From positions 62,001 to 126,000 of the forward strand of contig NZ_BJXB01000008.1 in assembly GCF_007990775.1 (NCBI RefSeq): DNA of 64,000 bases. Direction: 5' to 3'. Source of the DNA: Deinococcus cellulosilyticus NBRC 106333 = KACC 11606. GTDB taxonomy: Bacteria > Deinococcota > Deinococci > Deinococcales > Deinococcaceae. Position 1 is the first letter of the stretch; every line of letters begins with the position of its first letter. The notes beneath the pieces are model-generated. The model did not search any database. It had not been told where the DNA came from and worked only from the letters and a program-made list of their open reading frames with translations. Shown one piece after another: positions 1-8,237 of this stretch. The position numbers were made by a program, and so were the translations under genes.

Positions 1-201
1 CCCGTCAGTGTGGTCACAGACTCCATTCACATGCCCAGGGCGATCGCGATGGCCAAAGACCTGGGCATGGAGGCCCACCCCAGCCCCAGTCCTCTGCCAG
101 AAAACACCAGCAAAGACTTCCTGGAGAACTATGCTGCAAGAGAGCGCCTGGCTTATATGGCCTACATCCTGATGGGCGAGAAGGCCACCGGCAAGAAATA
201 A
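1..201 (+). CDS. C-terminal end of a YdcF/SanA-like (DUF218) protein, partial
   Basis: Open in frame 1 from the window edge to TAA at 199-201, about 66 visible residues. The segment VVTDSIHMPRAIAMAKDLGM matches the conserved 'T-S/D-x-x-H-MPRA' stretch near the end of DUF218 (YdcF, SanA, ElyC) proteins, which are membrane-linked envelope proteins of poorly known chemistry. The N-terminal half lies outside the window, so membrane anchoring cannot be judged. A good intrinsic terminator follows within 20 nt. Family assignment rests on this one motif and is moderate. Confidence 0.6.
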   Translation, partial: PVSVVTDSIHMPRAIAMAKDLGMEAHPSPSPLPENTSKDFLENYAARERLAYMAYILMGEKATGKK

Positions 202-219
202 CAGCACCTGAACCTTATA

Positions 220-242
220 GGAGGCCTCCGGGTCTCCTTTTT
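220..242 (+). terminator. Intrinsic terminator after the YdcF-like gene
   Basis: Stem GGAGGCC (220-226) pairs with GGTCTCC (231-237) with one G-U pair, loop TCCG, followed by a run of five T. Confidence 0.75.
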
Positions 243-331
243 GCTGGATTTTTCATGCAATTGTACCGTTTTGAATAACAATTTCTAAGCAACACTGTGA
301 TCAGGATGCAACTCCTCACTCAATTTCTCCG

Positions 332-337
332 TACAAT
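332..337 (+). promoter_or_regulatory. -10 box giving a leaderless start for the binding protein
   Basis: TACAAT lies 6 nt before the ATG at 344, and there is no Shine-Dalgarno sequence in between. This TANNNT-plus-6/7 spacing recurs across the window and predicts an mRNA that begins at or next to the start codon. No convincing -35 box is visible. Confidence 0.5.
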
Positions 338-343
338 TCTCGC

Positions 344-1519
344 ATGAAACGTCTGTCCGTCCTGATGTTGCTCCTCTTGGGTGCAGCTCAAGCCAAAACC
401 GAAATCAAACTCTGGCATTACCTGAGTGCAGAACCCGCTCCCACCCTGTTCAACCAGTTTGCAGCTGAATTCAACAAATCCCAGGACGATTACGTGATCC
501 GACCTGAGTACGCCGGTGGCTACAAGGAGATGGACCAGAAGATCATTGCTGGCCTGCGCGCCAACAACACACCTCCCGCCCTGCTGGTGGACAATGCCTT
601 CTTTGTGCGCCTGATGCAGAGCGGACAGCTCAAGGACCTGGACAAATACACCGGGGTGATCCCTGAAAGCCTGTCTTCGGACATCTATCCAGTGGCCTGG
701 AACATGGGAAAAAACAAAGAAGGACGCTTTGGCCTTCCCTGGGCGGCAAGCAGCATGCTGATGTTCTTCAATGGTGCAGCCTTCAAAGCCAAAAATGTCG
801 CCCTGCCCGACACCTGGCCTGAGTTTTACACTGCAGCCCAGAAACTCACCTCCAGAGGGACCAGCGGGGTCTCTTTCATCACCGAATCCTGGATTTTTGC
901 CTCCATGGTGTACAGCCAGGGTGGAGATCTGGTCAAAGACAACAAACCCAACCTGCTGGACCCCGTGGTCATTGAGAGCCTGCAGCAACTCGTCAACCTG
1001 AAAAACAAAAAAGCCCTGATTCCCAGAGCCACAGGCGAAGTGCAGAATGCTGTGATTGACTTCCTGCGCACCAAGACCTTCATGGTGGTGGCCCCCAGCA
1101 GTGCCTTCCCCCTGGCCTTCAAGAACCCCAATTATCTGAGTCTGCAGGTCTCTGCCTATCCCCTGCCTGGCTCCAGCATTGCAGGTGAAAGCCAGCTTGC
1201 CGTCATGAAATCTGCTTCTGATGCCCAGACCAAAGGGGTCATGGAGTTCTGGAAGTTCCTGCTGAAACCCGACAACCTCAGAAAATGGTCCACCGACGCC
1301 TACTACGTGCCAGTGCGCAAGAGTGTGGCAAAACAGGTCATGAATGACCCCATTCTGGCTGCCGCCGTGAAGAGTTTCGAACGCTCGCAGAACCTCCCTG
1401 CTGTTCCACAACTCGACGACTGGCGTCTGGACCTGGAAATTGCCATTGAGAAAGCCCTCAAGGGCAATGTTCCGGTGGAGCAGGCCCTTAAGGAAGCACA
1501 GCAGAATGCGCTGAAGTGA
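344..1519 (+). CDS. Extracytoplasmic sugar-type ABC transporter substrate-binding protein
   Basis: 391 residues with a short signal peptide (KR then a leucine-rich core ending AQA, residues 1-17) and a mature start TEIKLWHYLSAEP typical of UgpB/MalE-like family 1 binding proteins. The usual length of this family is about 400. It probably binds a sugar, oligosaccharide or glycerol-phosphate ligand outside the membrane and hands it to an ABC permease. No permease or ATPase gene is next to it, so it is an orphan here and the ligand cannot be named. The stop is followed directly by heptamer repeats. The start is supported by the -10 box 6 nt upstream. Confidence 0.85.
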   Translation: MKRLSVLMLLLLGAAQAKTEIKLWHYLSAEPAPTLFNQFAAEFNKSQDDYVIRPEYAGGYKEMDQKIIAGLRANNTPPALLVDNAFFVRLMQSGQLKDLDKYTGVIPESLSSDIYPVAWNMGKNKEGRFGLPWAASSMLMFFNGAAFKAKNVALPDTWPEFYTAAQKLTSRGTSGVSFITESWIFASMVYSQGGDLVKDNKPNLLDPVVIESLQQLVNLKNKKALIPRATGEVQNAVIDFLRTKTFMVVAPSSAFPLAFKNPNYLSLQVSAYPLPGSSIAGESQLAVMKSASDAQTKGVMEFWKFLLKPDNLRKWSTDAYYVPVRKSVAKQVMNDPILAAAVKSFERSQNLPAVPQLDDWRLDLEIAIEKALKGNVPVEQALKEAQQNALK

Positions 1520-1542
1520 GCAGAAGGCTGAAGGCTGAAAGC
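1520..1542. repeat. GCNGARR heptamer repeat, 3 units
   Basis: GCAGAAG, GCTGAAG and GCTGAAA in register, directly after the stop codon of the binding-protein gene. Member of the dispersed heptamer family of this window. Confidence 0.7.
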
Positions 1543-1563
1543 AAATCCATGTGAGTGTCAGGT

Positions 1564-1612
1564 GCCGAGAGCCGAGAGCCGAGAGCCGAGAGCCGAGAGC
1601 CGAGAGCATCGT
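1564..1612. repeat. Perfect tandem heptamer (GCCGAGA) x 7
   Basis: Seven exact head-to-tail copies of GCCGAGA, the longest run of the GCNGARR family here. A frame across it would encode repeating SALGSR-type peptides, which explains the spurious long reading frames on the minus strand. Copy number is probably variable between strains (inference). Confidence 0.9.
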
Positions 1613-1805
1613 GATCTATGGGTTTGATGATGTCAATGAATTTGTAGGGGCGCAGCGTGCTGCGCCCTGTTGGCAAAAATGGCGTTGTGAACATCTGGGT
1701 TTCATGCTCAGAAACAGTGTTACAGTTGAAATCAGGCATTAGGCGCAAAATATCATTGCCAGCGCGGGATAAAATGTCCCTCACCTTCTGGCACAATGGA
1801 GGATC

Positions 1806-2753
1806 ATGAGTTGGTTTCAACGTCTCAAAGAGGGTCTGAGCAAGACCCGTCAACAATTGAATCAATCGGTGGGGGTGCTGGGCACCGACCTGAAGGACAT
1901 TTTCACCAACAGGCTTGAAACCCTGGAGGACCTGGAGTATGCCCTGATTGCTGCCGATGTGGGCCGTGCAGCCACCGAGGAGATTCTGGAGGACATCAAG
2001 AACAGCGGTCAGACCAACCTGCAAGAGGCCCTGATGAATGCCCTGATCCTGCAGCTTGAGCCGGATGCTCGCCGTGCCCAGTACCGCAAGATTGGCTTCA
2101 ACCCGGATGCCAAACGGGTCACCGTGCTTCCAAAAGGCAAAGTGGTGATGATGGTCGGGGTGAACGGGGTGGGCAAGACCACCACCATTGCCAAACTGGG
2201 CCAGTACTACCAGGGTCTGGGGCGCAGTGTGATGTTTGCTGCCGGAGACACCTTCCGTGCTGCTGCAGGGGCACAACTGGGTGTGTGGGGAGACCGTCTG
2301 GGCATTGATGTGATCCAGGGACCGGACGGGGGCGACCCTGCTGCAGTGGCTTTTGATGCCGCCAGTGCCCGCAAAGCCCGTGGCGTGGACCTTCTGATGG
2401 TGGACACCGCCGGACGACTGCACACCAAGCACAACCTGATGGAAGAGCTCAAGAAGGTCAAGAGGGTCATCCATAAGGCCGATGAGAATGAACCCGCCGA
2501 GATCTGGCTGGTGCTTGATGCTGTCACCGGACAGAACGGCCTGAACCAGGCCAAGAAGTTCCACGAGGACATTGGCCTGACAGGCGTGGTGGTCACCAAA
2601 CTGGACGGGACCGCCAAGGGGGGCATCGTGGTGCCCATCGTGCGGGAACTCGGGGTGCCCATCAAGTTCATCGGGGTGGGCGAGAAAGCAGAGGACCTGC
2701 AGCCTTTCGACCCTCAGGAATTCGTGCGAGCCCTGTTCGGCTTGGACGACTGA
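1806..2753 (+). CDS. ftsY: Signal recognition particle receptor FtsY
   Basis: 315 residues. SRP-type GTPase that docks the ribosome-SRP complex at the membrane for insertion of membrane proteins. A helical N domain (about 1-90) is followed by the G domain: P-loop GVNGVGKTT (118-126), DTFRAAAGAQL, the DTAGR motif, TKLDGTAKGG and the closing GVGEKAEDLQPFDP. The acidic A domain of E. coli FtsY is missing; only a short N-terminal helix precedes the NG core, as in many non-proteobacteria. GGAGG lies 5 nt before ATG 1806. The next gene starts 5 nt after the stop and is probably co-transcribed. Confidence 0.97.
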   Translation: MSWFQRLKEGLSKTRQQLNQSVGVLGTDLKDIFTNRLETLEDLEYALIAADVGRAATEEILEDIKNSGQTNLQEALMNALILQLEPDARRAQYRKIGFNPDAKRVTVLPKGKVVMMVGVNGVGKTTTIAKLGQYYQGLGRSVMFAAGDTFRAAAGAQLGVWGDRLGIDVIQGPDGGDPAAVAFDAASARKARGVDLLMVDTAGRLHTKHNLMEELKKVKRVIHKADENEPAEIWLVLDAVTGQNGLNQAKKFHEDIGLTGVVVTKLDGTAKGGIVVPIVRELGVPIKFIGVGEKAEDLQPFDPQEFVRALFGLDD

Positions 2754-2758
2754 ACCGC

Positions 2759-3352
2759 ATGGATGTGCTGGAACGCCTGTACCAGTACCATCAGCCCCTG
2801 TCTGAAGTCACCCGGGAACAAGGCACTTCCCGGGTGCTCCTGTCTCCCCTCACCCCGATTCTGGCCCTGAATGCCGCTTATGGAGCCTCAGACCTGCTGC
2901 CCGCTCCAAAACTGGTGCTCTCCCAGAAACCCGTTTCAGGACTCAGGCTCGTTCAGGCCATTCAAGTGGGGCACTTTCAGCAGCAGACTTCAGAGCCAGC
3001 CCATCTGGTCGAACAGGTGAGCTGGTTGCAGACCCGCACCTTTGCGAAAGTGCTCTGCCACGCCTGGGGGATGCCCACCTGGGAGGAACTGGTCTCGCAG
3101 CACCTCAGCATGAAATTGCAGGAGCACCGGGAGTATGTTCCCCTGCTGAGCTATCAGGAAGGTCAGCCCACAGGTTGTGCCCTCCTGAAAGAAAATCAGG
3201 TGCACCTGTGGGGTGTGTCGCAAAAAAATGCACTGACCGACCTGCTGAATTATGCTGCTCAGTTCTCGGGTCAGAAGATCGAAACCACCCTGACCGCTGG
3301 ATTTGATGTCCCTCTGCAGGATCAGGTGCTGCTGGGCTACTGGCTGGCATGA
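2759..3352 (+). CDS. Hypothetical protein co-transcribed with ftsY
   Basis: 197 residues, no signal peptide or membrane segment. I do not recognise the family. The C-terminal part (about 125-190, with GCALLKENQVHLWGV followed by a helix and strand) has a pattern that faintly recalls an acyltransferase (GNAT) fold, but the CoA-binding R-x-x-G-x-G/A motif is not seen, so no function is assigned. It starts 5 nt after ftsY and ends before a convergent terminator, so it is likely the second gene of an ftsY operon. Confidence 0.7.
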   Translation: MDVLERLYQYHQPLSEVTREQGTSRVLLSPLTPILALNAAYGASDLLPAPKLVLSQKPVSGLRLVQAIQVGHFQQQTSEPAHLVEQVSWLQTRTFAKVLCHAWGMPTWEELVSQHLSMKLQEHREYVPLLSYQEGQPTGCALLKENQVHLWGVSQKNALTDLLNYAAQFSGQKIETTLTAGFDVPLQDQVLLGYWLA

Positions 3353-3360
3353 AAGAAACA

Positions 3361-3380
3361 GGGCGAGAAACAACTCGCCC
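3361..3380. terminator. Bidirectional terminator between convergent genes
   Basis: GGGCGAG (3361-3367) and CTCGCCC (3374-3380) form a 7-bp stem with a 6-nt loop. Read on the minus strand it is followed by TGTTTCTTTC, and it sits between the convergent ends of the ftsY operon and the transporter gene. Confidence 0.65.
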
Positions 3381-3397
3381 TGCATTTGAAAGCATCA

Positions 3398-4291
3398 TCA
3401 TTCTGGTTGCAATTGTTTCTGTGCAGGCGTGATCCCACCAGGGCGCACCACCAGAGAGACCCCCACGGCAACGACCACCATTCCGACCAGGGCGAGGGCA
3501 TTGAGCTTCTCTTGGAAGAGGAAGAAAGCTTCAATGGCTGTCACAGGAGGCACCAGATAGAACAGGCTGGTCACCTGTGCGGTGCTGGTGCGCTGGATCA
3601 GGTACAGGAGGAGCCCAATGGCTCCCAGGGACAGCACCACCACAAGCCAGATCAGAGCAAACCAGAATTCTCCGGTGAATTGCACCTGATGTTTCTCAAA
3701 GATCAATGCCAGTGGAATGAGGATCAGGCTGGTGGCTGCGTACTGCACAGCAGTTCCTGTGACCAGGGGCATGCCTGTTCCGAACTGCTTCTGGTACAGG
3801 GTCCCTGCTGTGGTGCCGATCAGGGCAATGCCCGCAGCAACATATGCCGCGATGGGAACATCCCCGTGGATCTTCTGGCTGACCACCATCACCACGCCCA
3901 GAAAGCCCAGCAGGAGGCCGATCCACTGCAGCACGCTTCCCTGTTCTTTGAGGGTGTAGCGGGCCACCAGGGTGCTGAGGATGGGTTGCAGGCCCACAAT
4001 CACTGCGGTCATGCCGGCAGGCATCCCCATGTGGATGGCGTAGAAGACCCCGCTCAGGTAGGCCCCATGCAGCAGAAAACCCACCACAGCAGCATGCCAG
4101 TAATGGTCCGGGCGCATCCTGTTCTTCTCTTTGATCAGGGAGGCAAGACCGAGCAAAAGCACAGTGGCCACCACCAGACGCAAGGCAAGAAAAGTGAAGG
4201 GTTCAGCGTAGGGCAGGCCATATTTGGCACCGATGAATCCGGTGCTCCACAGGAGCACAAACAAAATGGGGGCGATTCTGGGCAGGGTCAT
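3398..4291 (-). CDS. EamA (drug/metabolite transporter superfamily) exporter
   Basis: 297 residues with about ten hydrophobic helices in two related halves, the EamA duplication (APILFVLLWSTGFIGAKYGL in the first half, ALIGTTAGTLYQKQF in the middle). Such inner-membrane proteins usually export amino acids or metabolites; the substrate here is unknown. ATG 4291 is preferred because AGGTGAG sits just upstream; a GTG at 4297 is the alternative. It stands alone between two terminator-like hairpins. Confidence 0.88.
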   Translation of the reverse strand: MTLPRIAPILFVLLWSTGFIGAKYGLPYAEPFTFLALRLVVATVLLLGLASLIKEKNRMRPDHYWHAAVVGFLLHGAYLSGVFYAIHMGMPAGMTAVIVGLQPILSTLVARYTLKEQGSVLQWIGLLLGFLGVVMVVSQKIHGDVPIAAYVAAGIALIGTTAGTLYQKQFGTGMPLVTGTAVQYAATSLILIPLALIFEKHQVQFTGEFWFALIWLVVVLSLGAIGLLLYLIQRTSTAQVTSLFYLVPPVTAIEAFFLFQEKLNALALVGMVVVAVGVSLVVRPGGITPAQKQLQPE

Positions 4292-4319
4292 GCTCACCTC
4301 GAGTTCCTGACAGTTTAAA

Positions 4320-4347
4320 GCCGATGCTCCGGGTTTAGGTGCATCGG
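4320..4347 (-). terminator. Probable terminator after the dynamin-like gene
   Basis: GCCGATGC/GCATCGGC form an 8-bp stem with a 13-nt loop. Read on the minus strand the stem is followed by TTTAAA only, so the U-tract is weak. Confidence 0.45.
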
Positions 4348-4400
4348 CCTAGGATTTGTGAATTGTTATTCAGAGGGGCACCCTGAAAATGGGTATCAAT

Positions 4401-6080
4401 TCAGGACTGCACCCGCGTTTCGAGGTCCTCGATGCGGGCAATGAATTCGGTGAGCCTGCGGTTCTCCTGGTTCATGCGGTCCTGTTCGGCCTTCACGAAA
4501 CGGGTGTAAGGGGACAGGGCGTCCCTCAGGCGACCATCGAGGCGTTCCTGTTCCAGGTTGACTTCACGGCTCAGGGTTTCCCGGAGAAGGATTTTGGCGT
4601 CTCCCACCTGGTTCCTCACCTGGTTGAGGGCTGCCCTTCTGCGAATGGGAATCCAGTAGGCGCCCAGGAACACCCCGGTCAGGCTTGCCAGGATTCCGGT
4701 CACATCTGCGGCTGCACCCCCAACCAGTGCGATCACTGCGGCACCCAGTCCAATTCCGCCCACACTGATCAGGCCTGCCTGCATCACGCTGCTCTGGGCG
4801 TTTCCACTCATTTCCTGTGCGGCAGCAGGTTCAACAAGTTCTTTGGTGTGCTCCTCGGTCTTGCTTCTGAGGGCTTCGAGCACCGCACTGCGGTCCATCT
4901 GGAAACGGCTTCGGGGCATGTTCTCTCTGGAGCGGGACATCAACTGGTGCTGCACATCCTCCCAGAAACGCAGGTTCTTCTCCATCAGGCGGTCCACACT
5001 GTGAGAGAGCACTTTCTCCAGTTCCCGCTCCAGATCTGCCACAGCTTCCGTGCGGAAAGCCTGCTCCAGACGGTCAGGTTTCAGCAGGTCCAGGGTGCGT
5101 CCAATGCGGTAGTACTTGTTGATGAAGTTCTCTGCCCTCTCCTGAAAGGCGTTGAGGGGTTCATCCAGCAGGGTCAGGTGGTGGGCCAGTTCGTCTTTCA
5201 CCTCATGGCCATGCACGCGGGCCTGCATCTCCAGGTGCTCGAAGGCCTGCAGGTCGGTTTGCAGCACACTGCGGCTGTGCTCCAGGTGATTGGTGTGCAA
5301 CCGGACCAGTTCCCGCGCCACCCCGAGGGGGGTCATCAGCTTCAGGCGCACCCTTTCTTTTTCACTCAGGCGTTCCACCAGGGTGCGTTTAAAGCGCATG
5401 AAACCATCGTCTTCACCACGCTTCTGGTTGCGGGCACTCAGCATGAAGATCTGCGGGGTGACCCCCAGTGTCTGGGTGGCATGCTCGCGCACAAAAGACA
5501 GCACCTGCTCCCGGTCCGCCTGGGTTTCCAGCAGGTCCGCTTTGTTGATGATCAGCATGACGTTGCGGCCCCAGCGACGGGTCAATTCCAGGAACTGGCG
5601 TTCTGATTCGGTGAAAGGATGGTCTGCACTGGTGATGAAGAGCACCAGGTCCGCCCTGGGCAGGAACCCCTCGGTGATGGTCTGGTGCCTGCGGATCACC
5701 GCATTGGTGCCGGGTGTGTCCACCAGGGCAATGCTGTTCAGGTCCTCCAGTGGGAGGCGTTTGCGCACCACGAAAGGATCAGCGGTGGGCTCCAGTTCCC
5801 CCTCTTCCCCATTGAGCAGCACATAGATGCGGTCTGTGGTGGGGGTGACCCCCTCAGGAAGGGAGGTGGTGTTCAGGAGGGCATTCAAAAAAGAGCTTTT
5901 ACCGGCGTTGAATTCACCGACCACCACCAGCAGGAACACCTCATCCAGTTGCAGCAGGGCCGCTCTGGCGTGCTGGGTGACATCTGCGGGAGCCCCGGAA
6001 CTTTCCAGGAAGGCGTGCAAATCGGTCAGCAGGGCACGTTCTGCCTGCAGGATCTCTTGAATCGAAGGACTGACCAGCAT
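4401..6080 (-). CDS. Bacterial dynamin-like GTPase
   Basis: 559 residues. G domain near the N terminus: P-loop GEFNAGKSS (55-63), switch-I Thr in TTDRIYVL, DTPGTNAV (G3) and NKADLL (G4), all typical of dynamin-family GTPases rather than Era-type. Long helical stalk follows; around residues 430-480 a glycine-rich hydrophobic hairpin (ISVGGIGLGAAVIALVGG ... ILASLTGVFLGAYWIPI) should insert in the membrane, and the C terminus is coiled coil. Bacterial dynamins remodel or protect membranes; the exact role is unknown. It is a single-gene unit; TACACT lies 5 nt before the ATG, so the start may be leaderless. Bacterial dynamins often come in pairs, but no partner is seen here. Confidence 0.88.
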   Translation of the reverse strand: MLVSPSIQEILQAERALLTDLHAFLESSGAPADVTQHARAALLQLDEVFLLVVVGEFNAGKSSFLNALLNTTSLPEGVTPTTDRIYVLLNGEEGELEPTADPFVVRKRLPLEDLNSIALVDTPGTNAVIRRHQTITEGFLPRADLVLFITSADHPFTESERQFLELTRRWGRNVMLIINKADLLETQADREQVLSFVREHATQTLGVTPQIFMLSARNQKRGEDDGFMRFKRTLVERLSEKERVRLKLMTPLGVARELVRLHTNHLEHSRSVLQTDLQAFEHLEMQARVHGHEVKDELAHHLTLLDEPLNAFQERAENFINKYYRIGRTLDLLKPDRLEQAFRTEAVADLERELEKVLSHSVDRLMEKNLRFWEDVQHQLMSRSRENMPRSRFQMDRSAVLEALRSKTEEHTKELVEPAAAQEMSGNAQSSVMQAGLISVGGIGLGAAVIALVGGAAADVTGILASLTGVFLGAYWIPIRRRAALNQVRNQVGDAKILLRETLSREVNLEQERLDGRLRDALSPYTRFVKAEQDRMNQENRRLTEFIARIEDLETRVQS

Positions 6081-6149
6081 GATTCAGTGTACGAGACCTG
6101 CGGGGCAGAAGTTCTAAGATTCCTTGCAGAGTGAAGAATGGATCAAAGT

Positions 6150-6170
6150 GCCGAGCGCCGAGAGCAGAAA
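6150..6170. repeat. GCNGARR heptamer repeat, 3 units
   Basis: GCCGAGC, GCCGAGA and GCAGAAA in register inside the 287-bp gap between the dynamin-like gene and the Nudix operon. It mixes the GCCGAG and GCAGAA forms, which links the two sub-types of the family. Confidence 0.65.
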
Positions 6171-6367
6171 ACAGGTGCAGGCACAAAACACCCAGCGTCA
6201 CCAGCCCATCAACCTGTCTTCTGCACATGGCAATCCCGATGAAATCCTCCGACCCCTGATCCCCGGTTTATTGCTTTTGTCCGTGGGATGCGTGGAGTAA
6301 AACCTCTCGCTGTGAACTGTCTGCTTTCCCAGATGCACCATTCCCTGCTGTGGTCTGAACAAACACT

Positions 6368-6820
6368 TTATTGGCCCACATGCTGCAACGCTTCCTCAAA
6401 GGCCAGTCGGGTGTGGTGCATGCGAACCTGCCCTGCCTGATACAGCTCCAGAAACTCTGGATGGGTGAACCACCTGCGGGCCATGATCTCTTCTGTGGGG
6501 ACCTCCGGGACCGTTTCTCCAGGCAGAATTTCAGCCTCCCAGACGAAACGCTGCACCAGTCCACCGTCTGAATAGCGCCCCAGATAGGTGTTCAGAAAGG
6601 CTCCCAGCCTGACGTTGACTCCAGCCTCCTCGAGGGCTTCCCGCACTGCTGCATCTTCTGGGCGCTCTCCCTCTTCGATGGTGCCCATCGGGAGGTGCCA
6701 GAGCCCTCTGAATGGGTCTTTCGCCTGTTGTACAAGCAGAATGCGGCGCGCCTCATCCAGAATCACACAGCCTGCTGCCCTTGCCGTGGTGAACAGGGTG
6801 TAGCTTTCATCGAATTGCAT
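6368..6820 (-). CDS. Nudix hydrolase, third gene of a Nudix operon
   Basis: 150 residues. Canonical Nudix box GTIEEGERPEDAAVREALEE then AGV (about 47-69), which holds the divalent metal and cleaves nucleoside-diphosphate-linked compounds; substrate unknown. N terminus TARAAGCVILDEARRILLVQQ is the usual first strand pair. It overlaps the upstream Nudix gene by 14 bp and so is translationally linked to it. This copy has the standard seven-residue spacing inside the box, unlike its two neighbours. Confidence 0.9.
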   Translation of the reverse strand: MQFDESYTLFTTARAAGCVILDEARRILLVQQAKDPFRGLWHLPMGTIEEGERPEDAAVREALEEAGVNVRLGAFLNTYLGRYSDGGLVQRFVWEAEILPGETVPEVPTEEIMARRWFTHPEFLELYQAGQVRMHHTRLAFEEALQHVGQ

Positions 6821-7259
6821 GGGGTTCGGACTCCAGCTCTGCTCTTTTCTGGGCGGCTTTTTTCAGGCTGTTCCGGGTCCAGATGGGGGTTTCTTTTCTG
6901 GAGAGGGCCTCTTCCAGGGTGAGCCACTCTGCTGCAGAGAGTTCCTCTTCCTGAACCTGCACCTTACCTGAGAGGTAGGGGGCCATCATCACCACGTTGA
7001 TGCAGGGCAAATCTCCGGCCAGGAAACTGTTGGCTTCAAGGTAGGTCAGGGGGCCTACCTCCAGACCCACTTCCTCCCTGACTTCACGCCTTGCCACGTG
7101 TTCCAGAACATCCTGCATGATTTCATGCTGCTCCACCTTGCCTCCTGGGAAAGCATAGGTGCCTCCAGCGTGGGCCTCATTCAGGCTGCGCAGGGTCATC
7201 AGGTAACGGTCCTTGTGGTGAATCACCACTTCCACATTGACAATAAAAGTTGGGGTCAT
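6807..7259 (-). CDS. Nudix hydrolase with extended box, second gene of operon
   Basis: 150 residues. GGKVEQHE followed after eleven residues (not the usual seven) by REVREEVGL, so the loop-helix of the Nudix motif carries a four-residue insertion. The catalytic REUXEE glutamates are kept. Closely resembles the first gene of the operon (GGKV-[ED]-QHEIM, EHVA, REV), so the two probably arose by tandem duplication. Overlaps both neighbours. Substrate unknown. Confidence 0.88.
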   Translation of the reverse strand: MTPTFIVNVEVVIHHKDRYLMTLRSLNEAHAGGTYAFPGGKVEQHEIMQDVLEHVARREVREEVGLEVGPLTYLEANSFLAGDLPCINVVMMAPYLSGKVQVQEEELSAAEWLTLEEALSRKETPIWTRNSLKKAAQKRAELESEPHAIR

Positions 7260-7669
7260 TGTGCTTCACAGCGTAATACAGTTTCCAGAATCCATGCAGG
7301 GGTTCTGGGATCTTTGCGGAGGTCTTCAGGGGCCATCCAGAAAACTCCGGCGGTCTCCTCAGGCTGAGGAACGATTTCTCCTGAGGCATAATCCGCCAGG
7401 AAAGTGATAAACAGAACGGGTTGCTCTCCATGCAAGGTGGTGGTGCTGTAGACGTAACGCACATTCTGGATGTGGATGCCTGTCTCTTCCAGCACTTCTC
7501 TGGCGGCCACATGTTCAAGCACACCATCCATGATTTCATGCTGGTCCACTTTGCCACCCGGAAAACACAGGGTTCCTGCAGCATCCACATCTGAAGGAAG
7601 ACGCAAATTGACCAGGTATTTTCTGTCCTTTTCAACCACCACTTCAACGGCCACTTTGAATCTGTCCAT
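7256..7669 (-). CDS. Nudix hydrolase with extended box, first gene of operon
   Basis: 137 residues. GGKVDQHE, eleven residues, then REVLEETGI: the same four-residue-longer Nudix box as the next gene, which its end overlaps by 4 bp. The -10 box TAGACT lies 7 nt before ATG 7669 without an SD, so the operon is predicted to start with a leaderless message. Deinococcus genomes are known for an enlarged Nudix repertoire, linked in general to nucleotide-pool cleaning; the particular substrate cannot be read from the sequence. Confidence 0.88.
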   Translation of the reverse strand: MDRFKVAVEVVVEKDRKYLVNLRLPSDVDAAGTLCFPGGKVDQHEIMDGVLEHVAAREVLEETGIHIQNVRYVYSTTTLHGEQPVLFITFLADYASGEIVPQPEETAGVFWMAPEDLRKDPRTPAWILETVLRCEAQ

Positions 7670-7676
7670 GTCCCGC

Positions 7677-7682
7677 AGTCTA
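7677..7682 (-). promoter_or_regulatory. -10 box of the Nudix operon (leaderless layout)
   Basis: TAGACT on the minus strand, 7 nt before the start codon at 7669. Confidence 0.5.
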
Positions 7683-7774
7683 CTGGAAGACCCTTGAGGG
7701 ATACATCATCCCACTCACATAAAACCCGCATGGTCGGCCCCTATAGTGGTGGAAGAGAATCATCAGGAGGTCTT

Positions 7775-8224
7775 ATGCAAGCACGCACCCTGATCCTCGG
7801 GGTTTTCAGTTTGATTCTGGCATCATGTGCCCAGCAGGTTCCAGCGGGCACTTCAGGACTTTTCGCAAAGTTGCAGGGCAGCAATGTGGTTCCGGCAGTC
7901 ACCACGGATGCCTGGGGTTATGCCAATGCCACGCTAAATGGAACAGACCTCAACATCACAGGTGCTTTTTACCGTCTGAGTGGCAAAGCCACCAGCATTG
8001 AACTCCGGCAGGCAAAAGTGGGTTCCAATGGTGGCACTGTGGTCTGCACCCTGGACATCCCTGAGGCTTCCCGTGAAGCCAAAACTGGCAGCTTTGGCAA
8101 GTTGTGCACAGCCAAAGACCATGGCATCCAGGAAGACCTGGTGAAGACCGGCAATTACTACATCACCGTGAACACAGCTGCCAACCCTGCGGGGGAAATT
8201 CGCGGACAGCTGGGATACGAATAA
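7775..8224 (+). CDS. CHRD-domain lipoprotein
   Basis: 149 residues from ATG 7775, chosen because AGGAGG lies 4 nt upstream; an in-frame ATG at 7694 lacks an SD. Lipobox LILASC (about 12-17) indicates export and lipid anchoring. The mature part is a CHRD domain: SGLFAKLQGSNVVPAV at the start, the alternating strands, and the ending YYITVNTAANPAGEIRGQL. CHRD domains are extracellular beta folds of unclear function. Followed 7 nt later by a second CHRD lipoprotein, so a two-gene operon. Confidence 0.87.
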   Translation: MQARTLILGVFSLILASCAQQVPAGTSGLFAKLQGSNVVPAVTTDAWGYANATLNGTDLNITGAFYRLSGKATSIELRQAKVGSNGGTVVCTLDIPEASREAKTGSFGKLCTAKDHGIQEDLVKTGNYYITVNTAANPAGEIRGQLGYE

Positions 8225-8237
8225 GAGGAGAATGGCG

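Noticed and set aside
320..1609. A 429-codon minus-strand frame beginning with SALGSR repeats
   Set aside because: Starts in the heptamer repeat and runs antisense to the binding-protein gene.
1564..1612. CRISPR-like array
   Set aside because: The 7-bp units are contiguous with no spacers and no cas genes are present.
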